From positions 434,001 to 498,000 of the forward strand of contig NZ_JAPIVP010000002.1 of the NCBI RefSeq assembly GCF_026239555.1: DNA of 64,000 nucleotides, read 5' to 3'. The notes beneath the pieces are model-generated. The model worked only from the letters and a program-made list of their open reading frames with translations. It made no database searches and was not told the origin of the DNA. The translations under genes were made by a program, and so were the position numbers. The DNA is from Pedobacter sp. PF22-3. Lineage in GTDB: Bacteria > Bacteroidota > Bacteroidia > Sphingobacteriales > Sphingobacteriaceae. Shown piece after piece: positions 33,860 to 42,379 of this stretch (within the stretch, counting starts at the first letter, position 1; each line of letters starts with the position of its first letter).

Positions 33860-36448
33860 TTAATCGGCTTTCATTACAGCATTTAATGCAGAAGGAAGCC
33901 TTAAGAGATCAAAATGGGTATCATAAACTAAAAACCTGTCTTCCCAGGCAGGTGAAAACTTCTGTTTAAAATCGCGAAGACCATGGTAGTGGCTGAACAT
34001 GCGAAGCTTTTCATAGGCAAACTTTACAGCCTGTTCAGGAAAATCTCTACCTTTCTCAATACCAGAAAGTGGTGCCATACCCATATTCAAAAACTTGTAT
34101 CCATTGGCTTTACCATAAGCGATGAGTTCGACAATGAGCGCATCCATATTGCCACCAGGCGCATCTGTGGTCTTACGGATTAAATCATAAGTAAGCTCAC
34201 CAGATGCATAATCGGGAATAATATTCAAAAATGCGACAACCTTTTCATCCTCATTTTCTAAAGATAAAAGCGGCTGATTTTTGAGTTCATTTTCATCAAA
34301 CCTTCCCTGAGAAAAAACCATTTCCTCCCGCTCAAGGCTTATCAGCCAGTCATCGCTCACCTGTCTAACTTTTTGCAGCATGCCTGACTTTACAGGGGGA
34401 AGATAGGTTTTAATTACAAAACCCTTTTTCTGAATACTGCTTAGCGCATTTCTCAACGATTTTCTTGCGCCACCTTCCAAACTAAAACTATCAAGGTCTA
34501 CTATGGCTTCCTGGCCAATGATAATATTTTTCCTTCCCAGTTTTTCATACAGGCCAATTTCTTTACCGTCTACACGGTAATAAGCGGCTTTAAGTCCATT
34601 CTGCAGACAAAACTGCTCAAACTCACGGAGTATGCCCAGTTTGATCTCTTCTTGATTTGCGCATACTGGTCCTTCTAAAGCGATGGCGAAATCTCCCGAA
34701 GCACGGTAGGCTATAAAACCATCACGATTTTCCGGAAAAAAGAAAAGCTTATCGCTATAGGTTTTAAAATAATCAACAGCAGAACGTCCGTATTTTTCCA
34801 GCAGTTGCTTCGCTTCTTCCAATTCCTCTTCCTCAACCCCATCTTCAAAAAGATAGGGTTTAATGGAACCATAAACGATTAGCAGGATAGCTCCGGCACC
34901 AAGTAAGCGTATCGAATTTAAAAACAGCGAGGCGAAATGGGTTTTGGCAACAAGCCCACCAGAATTGAGGAATATGAAATTATCAAAAGTGCTGCGGATA
35001 GCATTTTCTAAAGAAAAATCAATACCGAAATGCCTTTTATCGAGAAAGTAAAATCCAACTATACCATAAACAGTAACCGCGGCAAAGATTGTGAGTGCAA
35101 CGCCCAAACTAAAATTCTGCAGGTTACGGTTTGCTTTTACATAATATTGTTTCCGGGTAAGCAGTAATACTACTAATACGGTAAGCGCCAAAACTGCCTC
35201 TTCATAATCAAGGCCTTTTATCATATTTCCACCGATGGCCAGTATGCAGAGCAAAACAGCGATATTCCAGGCGCTTCTCATTCCTTTTAACAAAAAGGCT
35301 GCGGTAATGAGCTGTAGCACACCAATCAACAACACCAATCCGTTTGATAACCTTAAAGCCTCAACAGGCAAAAAATTTGCGAGTATATCCAGACGTCCTT
35401 TAAGGGCCGGAGTAAGTACAGAGATAATATCAACTATACCCAAAGCAAAAAGCATCAACGCCGGCCAGATGCGCAGCACAATATTTCTTTTATTTAAAAT
35501 AAAACTTAGCGCACCAAAAACCAATGGTAACCAAAATTCAAACAAGCGGTAAAGAAAGGTAACTGCTGCAGCCTGGGTGGTATCCAGGCCATATCGCTTG
35601 AGCACAAGTACAAGACTTAGCTCTACCGCACCAAGCCCTTTTAAAAATGGAGAGATCACCAGAAATAACGTAGCAATTACGTAACCCACAATAGCTGCAT
35701 CCAGATGCCCTGAAATGCCCAGTGCCTTCATGGCAACAACAAGGTGGGCAATGCCGGCGAACTCAATAAATAAGGAGATTAATATGGTTTTGATCAGCGC
35801 AGCGGAAGAAAAATTACTTGCGGCGATTTCTGCTAAAATAAGTTCTGTATCTGGCCTAAAGCGGATAAGCTTTTGATATGCCCATCCTTTTTTGATCAGC
35901 GAAATACTTAAACCTACGAGAAGAATAATGGTTAGGCTAAGTGCAGCAAAAGCCAACAAATCGCCATCGAGCTGTTGTTTGGTGAACAGCAGATAAATCA
36001 TTACGGGGATGGTTACAATAAATACTGTGAAAATACCCACAAGACCATATATATAAGAAGCTAAACTGATCCGTGTGCGGCTTACGCCGCTTTTTTCTAT
36101 CTCTCCTGAGAAAAAAGCTAACGAAGTAACGCCTCCACCAGGCAGAAACACACTAACAAAATTCCTTTTAAGAAAAAGCTTTAACCCCTTGCCCATGCTA
36201 ATGTTGGCATCTATGGTTTTAAAGCTATAACGATACATGATGGCGTGGCTAAGGCAATAAACTATGGTTAAGATAATGCCAATTATAACCAAAAGCGTGT
36301 TTGATGAGCGGATTATTCCACCAAGCTGGTGAAGCTCATGCTTCTGGTGCCGGAAAAAGAAAATGGCAAAAAGGATAAAGATAAAACCAAGAATTTCCTT
36401 GGCATAGTATTTCCTTGACTTAAAGTGTTGATGGTTCAGCTTGATCAT
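33860..36448 (-). CDS. mprF: Phosphatidylglycerol lysyltransferase/flippase MprF
   Basis: 862 aa. The first ~540 residues have 14 or so membrane helices of the lysylphosphatidylglycerol synthetase transmembrane type (UPF0104-like 'SVFLPGGGVTSLAFF' near 93-107); the C-terminal ~320 residues form the DUF2156 GNAT-like domain, with 'DFAIALEGPVCANQEE' and 'FLNMGMAPLSGIEKG' that bind aminoacyl-tRNA. The enzyme adds lysine (or another amino acid) to phosphatidylglycerol and moves it across the inner membrane, lowering surface charge and giving resistance to cationic peptides. It is followed by the VirJ/AcvB-like hydrolase in the same transcript. Confidence 0.9.
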   Translation of the reverse strand: MIKLNHQHFKSRKYYAKEILGFIFILFAIFFFRHQKHELHQLGGIIRSSNTLLVIIGIILTIVYCLSHAIMYRYSFKTIDANISMGKGLKLFLKRNFVSVFLPGGGVTSLAFFSGEIEKSGVSRTRISLASYIYGLVGIFTVFIVTIPVMIYLLFTKQQLDGDLLAFAALSLTIILLVGLSISLIKKGWAYQKLIRFRPDTELILAEIAASNFSSAALIKTILISLFIEFAGIAHLVVAMKALGISGHLDAAIVGYVIATLFLVISPFLKGLGAVELSLVLVLKRYGLDTTQAAAVTFLYRLFEFWLPLVFGALSFILNKRNIVLRIWPALMLFALGIVDIISVLTPALKGRLDILANFLPVEALRLSNGLVLLIGVLQLITAAFLLKGMRSAWNIAVLLCILAIGGNMIKGLDYEEAVLALTVLVVLLLTRKQYYVKANRNLQNFSLGVALTIFAAVTVYGIVGFYFLDKRHFGIDFSLENAIRSTFDNFIFLNSGGLVAKTHFASLFLNSIRLLGAGAILLIVYGSIKPYLFEDGVEEEELEEAKQLLEKYGRSAVDYFKTYSDKLFFFPENRDGFIAYRASGDFAIALEGPVCANQEEIKLGILREFEQFCLQNGLKAAYYRVDGKEIGLYEKLGRKNIIIGQEAIVDLDSFSLEGGARKSLRNALSSIQKKGFVIKTYLPPVKSGMLQKVRQVSDDWLISLEREEMVFSQGRFDENELKNQPLLSLENEDEKVVAFLNIIPDYASGELTYDLIRKTTDAPGGNMDALIVELIAYGKANGYKFLNMGMAPLSGIEKGRDFPEQAVKFAYEKLRMFSHYHGLRDFKQKFSPAWEDRFLVYDTHFDLLRLPSALNAVMKAD

Positions 36449-36772
36449 AGGTAGATTATCTGGCTATGGCTAAAATAACAAATCAATTCAATAGTAAAAA
36501 CATATAAATCATATAAATGACACACCAAATTTTATAGTAAAAAAGAGGGGCAAATTAGATCATTCTGTGAAAATTTTAACCGGACACTCATTGGTGAAAC
36601 CATAATACCTAGAGGATTTTAAGTAAATTATCGTAATCAATACTTAGGCCAATTTTAAAATTATGATTTAATTAATTTGATTTGTTTAACACCTATTAGC
36701 CGCCAGGGAAATTGCTTTTGCCTTTTCTCTGATAATTCTTTTTCTTCCTGCGTATGCCTAAGCCTCATTTTT

Positions 36773-36835
36773 GCCACGGAGGGCGAAAAACACGGAAAAA
36801 TTTAATTTCCTCTGTGATTTCTGTGTTTCCGTGGC
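36773..36835. repeat. Dispersed palindrome GCCACGGA...TCCGTGGC
   Basis: GCCACGGA at 36773-36780 and TCCGTGGC at 36828-36835 are perfect complements, and inner parts (AACACGGAAA / TTTCTGTGTTT) pair weakly. It lies just downstream of the cytochrome pair and may fold in the transcript. The rest of the gap 36449-36874 is A+T-rich and shows nothing. Confidence 0.5.
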
Positions 36836-36874
36836 TAATTAATTTTTGCACATATTTAAAAGAAATTCCCGGTA

Positions 36875-37351
36875 TTAGCTGCCCGGCGAACCAGCAAGCG
36901 GCATAGAAAGCATTATATTTTGCCTTTCATCATTTTTAAAGTTTAAACCGGAATACCACGCAGGGCCTTTAAAAAAAGTGTAGCTTTTTTGTCCGTTCTG
37001 ATCAATCGAAACCCGCTCTATGGCTGCTACCTGCTCTGGAATGCGGGCGCCAAACCAATCCGGATCAGCCTTCCCTTTCCAGGTAACCAGGTAAAGTACA
37101 GAACCAGCTGCATAATCTGCTCCATCTTTTAAACGTTTTGCGGCCATGCCGTTACCATAAAGTGCAGCCATTGTTTTTATTTCTGGCTGCAGGCTCACCG
37201 CCATTGGCGTCATTTCCAAAGGATTTTCAGGGAGTTTAGAAATACTGCTGACTGAAGCTTCTTTATTGATCCTGTTAGGTGTACTTGGTCTACAGCCCAA
37301 CATGATGAATATAAAAAAAGAAAATATCCCTGCTGTGAATCGTAGTTTCAT
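36875..37351 (-). CDS. Small secreted lipoprotein, cytochrome P460-associated
   Basis: 158 aa from the ATG at 37351 (MKLRFTAGIFSFF); a longer frame upstream is the tail of the neighbour. Lipobox 'FIMLGC' places Cys19 as anchor. The rest is 'YAAGSVLYLVTWKGKADPDWFGARIPE', which resembles the beta core of P460 proteins, but no CxxCH haem motif is present. The start lies 1 base after the stop of the cytochrome gene, so it is probably translationally coupled. It may form a complex with or mature that cytochrome; the role is unknown. Confidence 0.6.
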   Translation of the reverse strand: MKLRFTAGIFSFFIFIMLGCRPSTPNRINKEASVSSISKLPENPLEMTPMAVSLQPEIKTMAALYGNGMAAKRLKDGADYAAGSVLYLVTWKGKADPDWFGARIPEQVAAIERVSIDQNGQKSYTFFKGPAWYSGLNFKNDERQNIMLSMPLAGSPGS

Positions 37352-37352
37352 C

Positions 37353-38285
37353 TTATTTTTTATTAAAATCTTTAATATCAAGTGGTGTGGTAAATACATA
37401 ATCGTTATTACGCTCGGGCCTGTGACAGCTGATGCATTCGGAATCAAACTTCACCGTTTTACCATAAGGCAGTAGGTTTTCTCCTTTCCAGCGTGCCCAG
37501 CCCCAACCCTTGGTATCGGCATAACGTTTAACATTTTTGATCATAAACTCCACCTGAACAAATTGGCCGGCATAAACGCTCCCATCTTTGGCCTGTTGTT
37601 GCTTCCATGCAGTTTTGGCAAATATGGTTCCGTCTGGCCAGGGATTTGTTTTTCCTTCATGTATTGCATTAACGGCTACTGGGTTTCCAAAAATGATGCG
37701 GATGGTGCCATTATCAAAACGTTCTGTAGTACTTATCGCTTTCCAGCTGCGGTAATTGGCAATATAGCCTACCCCATTTGGCGATTTTTTCACTTCCTTA
37801 ACAAAAGCTTGCGCTTTCCCGTTTGCTGTGGTTTCTACTGGTGAAGGTTTACCTACGGCGTTATTTAACAGGTAATTTTTAAGCAGGTCGATATCTTTCT
37901 CATTCAGCTTTGCTGCCGGGTGTAATGCGGTATAACTGCTTAAGGGCATCTCTTTAGAAAGAATGGCATTTAAGGCGGAATACAAGAGGGCATTACGTTG
38001 TGGAGCAGCAAGGAAATCCCATTGTGAAAAATCCAACGCCTTTCTGCCATCACGGATATGCGAGGCTACCAAAAAATTAGCAGGGGTAAGTTTGTCGAAC
38101 CATTGCCAGTTGGTTTGAGCAGAATGGCAATCGAAACAAGAGGTTTCCAATAACTTGGCTACTTCCTTCGTTACACCTGCCAGCATGTTAACCGGTACTG
38201 CTTTTGCAGAACTTAACTCCTTCGGTCTGATCAATTGTGCCAGCACGACCAGGCCAAGGATACAGAGAATAATTTTGAGTTTCAT
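37353..38285 (-). CDS. Haem-binding/cytochrome P460 fusion protein
   Basis: 310 aa. Signal-like helix (1-20), then a haem-binding domain with C-F-D-C-H (about residues 50-54, 'LETSCFDCHSAQTNW') and, after a linker, a cytochrome P460 domain from about residue 170 with 'PNGVGYIANYRSWKAI' and the second haem motif C-I-S-C-H near the end. P460 proteins oxidise hydroxylamine or related N-compounds or bind NO. A two-haem periplasmic enzyme is likely. Neighbours: the small lipoprotein downstream and a divergent LytTR regulator 130 bases upstream. Confidence 0.8.
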   Translation of the reverse strand: MKLKIILCILGLVVLAQLIRPKELSSAKAVPVNMLAGVTKEVAKLLETSCFDCHSAQTNWQWFDKLTPANFLVASHIRDGRKALDFSQWDFLAAPQRNALLYSALNAILSKEMPLSSYTALHPAAKLNEKDIDLLKNYLLNNAVGKPSPVETTANGKAQAFVKEVKKSPNGVGYIANYRSWKAISTTERFDNGTIRIIFGNPVAVNAIHEGKTNPWPDGTIFAKTAWKQQQAKDGSVYAGQFVQVEFMIKNVKRYADTKGWGWARWKGENLLPYGKTVKFDSECISCHRPERNNDYVFTTPLDIKDFNKK

Positions 38286-38414
38286 AGATTATTTTTTTGA
38301 TCTACCCAAAACTAGTGACCAGAGACGCTTCAGGCTATTACAATGCCGCGAAAGGGATAAATTTACCCTTAAAGGCGAATAAATTACTTTGAATAGTCCG
38401 ATCTTTTTAAGACC

Positions 38415-39563
38415 TTGACCGCTAAACTCCAATTAAATTTTTCCAGAAGATTTTTAACCAGTCACATGTTAAGAGGGCGATTACACATTCTGCTTTTTGC
38501 TGCCATAAGCATAACGGTATTACTGATCAGTTACTTTTCTTTCCGTTACCTTTACCACGGTGCAGCTGAAAAGTTATGGGCCAGCAAAATGGAATCTGGC
38601 GCCAGGGAAAGCAGGGAAATTGGCCGCTTGCTTGAACAACAGTTACAAAGTGGATTACCCCAGGAAAAGGTAATCCATAACCTACAGCAAAGCATAGAAA
38701 ATACCGATACGCAAGGCGAGTTTATCTGCATGTACAATAAAAATGGCATCGAACTCTGTCACCCCAATCCGGCCTTAATCGGTCAGAAAATAACAGATAG
38801 CAATTCTATGCTCCAATCTGGCAATGCCATAATACCTTTTAATGAAGCCATTGCTCAGCAGAAAAGTTTGGGTGGTACAAGGAGTTTTTCGGAAGCGAAA
38901 AAGAGGAGTTCGGAAATTGTTAATATTTACTCGGTTAAGGGCAGCGATTGGATCGTAGCCGCACATGCCAATATCGAAGTATTACAAAACGAACTGTCTG
39001 GCCTCTACAACCAGTTCATTATTTGTTTTTTAACTACAGCGATTATCATTATCGGCAGTTGTTTATTGCTGATCAGGCAGATTTATAGCCGTTATGAAAA
39101 AGCGGTTTCGCTGGAAATTAATACCTTGAATGAGAAAGTGAATACTTTGGGCGGCCTAAATGAACAATTGGGGAAATTGCAACAGGAAAATGCCAGCGTT
39201 CCTTTAAATCCGGAGAAGGAAATCTTTAGAAAGCGAATTATTACCTATTTAAAGGATGAATTAATCCATCTTGAGACCAGTGAGATAGCATTTTTCTTTT
39301 TAGATGGGGTTTCCGTTAATATCGTAACGCACAACAATAAAAAATATTCAACTTCATTAAGTTTAGATGAATTGATGAAACAGCTCGATGGTGAACGCTT
39401 TTATCGTGCAAACAGGCAGTTCATCATCAGCCTGAACTGTATCGAAACCATTTACATTTACGGCAAAAATCAATTGAAGATTGTGGTTTCGCCAGAACCG
39501 GAAGAAACGATATTGATCAGTAAAAACAGGGTATCGGACTTTAAAAAGTGGCTGGACCGATAA
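38415..39563 (+). CDS. Membrane-anchored LytTR regulator with extracytoplasmic sensor
   Basis: 382 aa from a TTG at 38415; the next ATG is 38466 (MLRGRLH), and no upstream ATG exists. Membrane helix at about 20-40, a periplasmic Cache-like region (about 45-185, with 'EFICMYNKNGIELCHPNPALIGQ'), a second helix (~195-215), a coiled-coil (~225-250) and a LytTR DNA-binding domain (~275-380: 'RFYRANRQFIISLNCIETIYI'). Sensor and DNA-binding domain are in one protein, without a histidine kinase, as in some Bacteroidota. Divergent from the P460 pair, so probably its regulator. Confidence 0.8.
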   Translation: MTAKLQLNFSRRFLTSHMLRGRLHILLFAAISITVLLISYFSFRYLYHGAAEKLWASKMESGARESREIGRLLEQQLQSGLPQEKVIHNLQQSIENTDTQGEFICMYNKNGIELCHPNPALIGQKITDSNSMLQSGNAIIPFNEAIAQQKSLGGTRSFSEAKKRSSEIVNIYSVKGSDWIVAAHANIEVLQNELSGLYNQFIICFLTTAIIIIGSCLLLIRQIYSRYEKAVSLEINTLNEKVNTLGGLNEQLGKLQQENASVPLNPEKEIFRKRIITYLKDELIHLETSEIAFFFLDGVSVNIVTHNNKKYSTSLSLDELMKQLDGERFYRANRQFIISLNCIETIYIYGKNQLKIVVSPEPEETILISKNRVSDFKKWLDR

Positions 39564-39614
39564 ATTGCTATCTCTTTTAACCTTCAATGCGACATGATTT
39601 AAATCCATGTACAA

Positions 39615-39770
39615 ATGAAAACACAATTTGCAAACGTAATGCCGATAGGCAGGATCGGGCAACCGTCAGACATTGGTAAAGTAGCGGTATTCCTTGCTTC
39701 TGAAGAATCTTCGTTCTTTCTTGGTACCGAAATTCTTGTTGATGGTGTTATGACCTACCTAGCTAAGTAA
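39615..39770 (+). pseudogene. C-terminal fragment of a short-chain dehydrogenase
   Basis: 51 codons from an ATG. 'PIGRIGQPSDIGKVAVFLA' and 'SSFFLGTEILVDG' are the typical C-terminus of SDR enzymes ('PLGRxGxPEEIAxxVxFLASxxxSxxTGxxLxVDGG'). The Rossmann part with GxxxGxG, and the YxxxK site, are missing, so it is a remnant, not a functional gene. Confidence 0.75.
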
Positions 39771-39839
39771 TGTAATATTTCTAATATCGCTCTGCAAAGA
39801 AATACCTGAAGAATATTCGTTTGGCATTTTTTCATAGCC

Positions 39840-39992
39840 AAAAGAGGCTGTATCATTAAGGAGTAGTTCATCTCAAATTTGTCAAGTTGAGCTTAGCCTG
39901 TGCTGAGCATGACGAAGTATCGAAACGCCTTTAACAGAGATCCTTCGACAAGCTCAAGGATGACAATTTACACATATGATACGGCCTCTTTT
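39840..39992. repeat. REP-type sequence inside a broken terminator hairpin
   Basis: AAAAGAGGCTGTATCAT (39840-39856) and ATGATACGGCCTCTTTT (39976-39992) pair with one mismatch over 17 bases. Between them is a 119-base REP-like unit ('TTGTCAAGTTGAGC', 'CTTCGACAAGCTCAAGGATGAC'). On the minus strand the outer stem followed by A/T bases is what one expects for the terminator of the gene starting at 40637. Confidence 0.6.
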
Positions 39993-40007
39993 TGAGTAAT
40001 TTTATAG

Positions 40008-40637
40008 TTAAAGTTTAAAAGCTACCCCCACGTTAAGCAATGCCAGGCTCTGATAGCCGAGTTCTGTAAAAAGAGCTGTATGGTTAGAAAGGTAATACTT
40101 ACCGCCCGCAAACAAACCAAAGCCAACGCCACTGCCTGTAGCACCATTAAAACCCTCGCTGTTACTTACACTGGCAATGACGTAGCCCAGACTAGCCCCT
40201 CCATACACATCAAATTTGGGGGCGAGCTTAAGCAATTCGTTAAAATGGTAGGAACCTCGGGCACCAATGTAAAACGCATTCTGTTTGAAGCTATAGTTGG
40301 CACCTGCTGTATTTAAATCATATTTCGAACTGGCATAAGCCAATTGTCCACCCACGCTAATTTCGTCGGTAATACCTTTTTCGAAAGAAATACTGGGATT
40401 TACCGGCAGCGATGCAGCGTAACCTGAACCAAAAAACGGACTGCCAATACCGATACCAATATTCAGCAACTGATCACCTTTTCCGTAGGCCCTAATTGAA
40501 GTCGTATTTTTTGCAGAAACCTTGCTTTCCCGTTCAACTTTAGTTTTGGGCAATACTTTGCGTTTTGACGGCGACTGCGCCTTTGCAACAACACACATAG
40601 CTAAAATGACAGCCATCACAAATAATTGTTTTTTCAT
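40008..40637 (-). CDS. Outer-membrane beta-barrel protein
   Basis: 209 aa. Signal peptide to about residue 20 (VVAKAQ), basic linker, then alternating hydrophobic/polar strands ('LLNIGIGIGSPFFGSGY', 'SISFEKGITDEISVGGQLAYAS', 'NAFYIGARGSYHF') and an aromatic end (LLNVGVAFKL). This fits an 8-strand small OmpA-type barrel of the kind annotated as outer-membrane beta-barrel proteins in Bacteroidota. The substrate or role is not visible. Confidence 0.7.
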   Translation of the reverse strand: MKKQLFVMAVILAMCVVAKAQSPSKRKVLPKTKVERESKVSAKNTTSIRAYGKGDQLLNIGIGIGSPFFGSGYAASLPVNPSISFEKGITDEISVGGQLAYASSKYDLNTAGANYSFKQNAFYIGARGSYHFNELLKLAPKFDVYGGASLGYVIASVSNSEGFNGATGSGVGFGLFAGGKYYLSNHTALFTELGYQSLALLNVGVAFKL

Positions 40638-40915
40638 GTAGATAAGATTAAACTTGATTAAAGAATGAAATTCTTCTTTTGGACAGCCTTATAAAGCCTC
40701 CTAAAAGGTAAGGCAAAGATAGAATCCTTTCAGGCAGCAATTTATACCGGTTTTTAGGTATTTTTGAAGCATTTGAAATTAAATTACGACTCAATGCCGT
40801 CTATTTCAGATGTTTTTTTTTTACAGGGCTGCAGACAATTTCAGACTGTTAAGGAAGATTCGCAGTTTCAGATCAACTAGCTAATTTTCTTTAATTGACA
40901 ATAAAATTAATCGTT

Positions 40916-41009
40916 ACTGATTAAAAGTTCATTGTAAGATGGGCTTTCATGTTAATGTCTATCTATAATCAATTTGACTTTAGTCTTAGCGAGACGCTAA
41001 GACTAAATG
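40916..41009. repeat. Dispersed intergenic repeat, copy 2
   Basis: ACTGATTAAAAGTTCAT, then GTAAGATGGGCT, a spacer, and a perfect hairpin TTTAGTCTTAGCG/CGCTAAGACTAAA with AGA loop. See copy 1 at 31550. The rest of the gap 40638-41059 shows no gene. Confidence 0.65.
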
Positions 41010-41059
41010 AACTATATCGCTGTCATTTTATTAGGCGAAAGGTGCCTAATTCTCCCTTT

Positions 41060-42187
41060 TTAAGCAAATAGTTTGACTTGTTTTCCTGTTTTTACAGCCT
41101 CGTAGATGGCATCAATAATTTTAAGATCTTTCAAACCTTCCTCACCGTTTACAGGAACTACCGGCTTTTTATCTTCAAAAATAATAGTTGCCATTTCATC
41201 CATTTGTACAGTTTGATGCGTAGTTATGGGTTGCGTGAGTTCGCCCTGATGTGTTCTACCCTTGATCGGGCCATAACCAGTAGAAGGTTGCATTTCTGCA
41301 AATCCCTTATCACCACTCATAAAAAATCTATCCAGGTGATTGATGTTGTAGCTCGATAAACAAGATGCTACCGCACCGCTGGGGAACCCCAATTGAAATT
41401 GTATGGTTTCATCAACACCTTCTTTAAACTTGACAGGATCGGTTTTGGTTTCCTGAGCGGTTACCCAAATTGGCTCTTCGCCTACCATATATCTTGCGCC
41501 GTTAATTGCATAAATTCCAATATCCATCATCGATCCACCGCCCGCAAGTGTTTTGTTTAATCGCCACTGCGTAGGGTCTCCTATTTTAAAACCACATTGT
41601 CCCTGGAAAAACATGATTTTGCCGAAGTCGCCCGCATTTCGCATTCTGATCACCTCCAGTGTCCGGGGTTCAAAATGCATTCTATAACCAACCAGTAATT
41701 TTACATTTGCTTTTTTACAGGCATCAACCATCTCTTGACCTTCTTTTGCATTTAATGCCATCGGTTTTTCGCAAATGGCATGCTTTCCGGCTTTTGCGAT
41801 ACGTATAACCTGACTATGGTGCAGGGCATTTGGTGTAGTTACATAGATGGCATCAATATCTGGATTATTTTTCACCTGGTCGAAGTTCTCATAGTGATAA
41901 CAATTCGTTTCCGGGATGTTGTACTTGGTTTGCCAATCCTTAACCTTTGAAGGTGTACCACTAATTACACCAACCAGTTTCGCTTTGGTACAAGCTTTCA
42001 TTGCCTCTGCTACACGGGTGCCATATCCACCTAATCCCATAATGGCTACCCGGAGTACCCTACCCTCATATGGCTGCTTGATTTCTTCAGGCGCATCAGC
42101 AAATGCTGATATGGAACTTAATTGCAACATCAATGCTGATGCGCCCATTTTTTGTAGAAAATCTCTTCTAGTATTCATATTGCCCAT
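41060..42187 (-). CDS. Secreted Gfo/Idh/MocA oxidoreductase
   Basis: 375 aa. A twin-arginine signal (TRRDFLQK at about 6-13) and hydrophobic run suggest Tat export of the folded, cofactor-bound enzyme. The NAD(P) fold is shown by 'VAIMGLGGYGTRVAEAM' (~48-64) and 'AICEKPMALNAKEGQEMV' (the EKP motif, ~139-143). The C-terminal half has 'GGGSMMDIGIYAINGARY', the conserved substrate region. It is an NAD-dependent sugar or inositol oxidoreductase, of the glucose-fructose oxidoreductase type; the substrate is unknown. A single gene between gene-free spacers. A second possible ATG lies 3 codons in. Confidence 0.85.
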   Translation of the reverse strand: MGNMNTRRDFLQKMGASALMLQLSSISAFADAPEEIKQPYEGRVLRVAIMGLGGYGTRVAEAMKACTKAKLVGVISGTPSKVKDWQTKYNIPETNCYHYENFDQVKNNPDIDAIYVTTPNALHHSQVIRIAKAGKHAICEKPMALNAKEGQEMVDACKKANVKLLVGYRMHFEPRTLEVIRMRNAGDFGKIMFFQGQCGFKIGDPTQWRLNKTLAGGGSMMDIGIYAINGARYMVGEEPIWVTAQETKTDPVKFKEGVDETIQFQLGFPSGAVASCLSSYNINHLDRFFMSGDKGFAEMQPSTGYGPIKGRTHQGELTQPITTHQTVQMDEMATIIFEDKKPVVPVNGEEGLKDLKIIDAIYEAVKTGKQVKLFA

Positions 42188-42379
42188 TAGTTATATACCT
42201 TATCCGGAAAAAGCATCAATCCATACATACAATCAAACATTTTCACTCCTTAATGAATTGATTTACTTTATGATAGGTAACACAGATCGATTACATTTAG
42301 TTTTCAGAATATGATTTGAGGCCTGGTATGAATTAAAAATTTATAATTAATGAAAATAGAACCAACGCCCATCAAACAT

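Noticed and set aside
41060..41359. Plus-strand ORFs inside the Gfo/Idh/MocA gene
   Set aside because: Pure shadows of a well-supported minus-strand gene; no motif.
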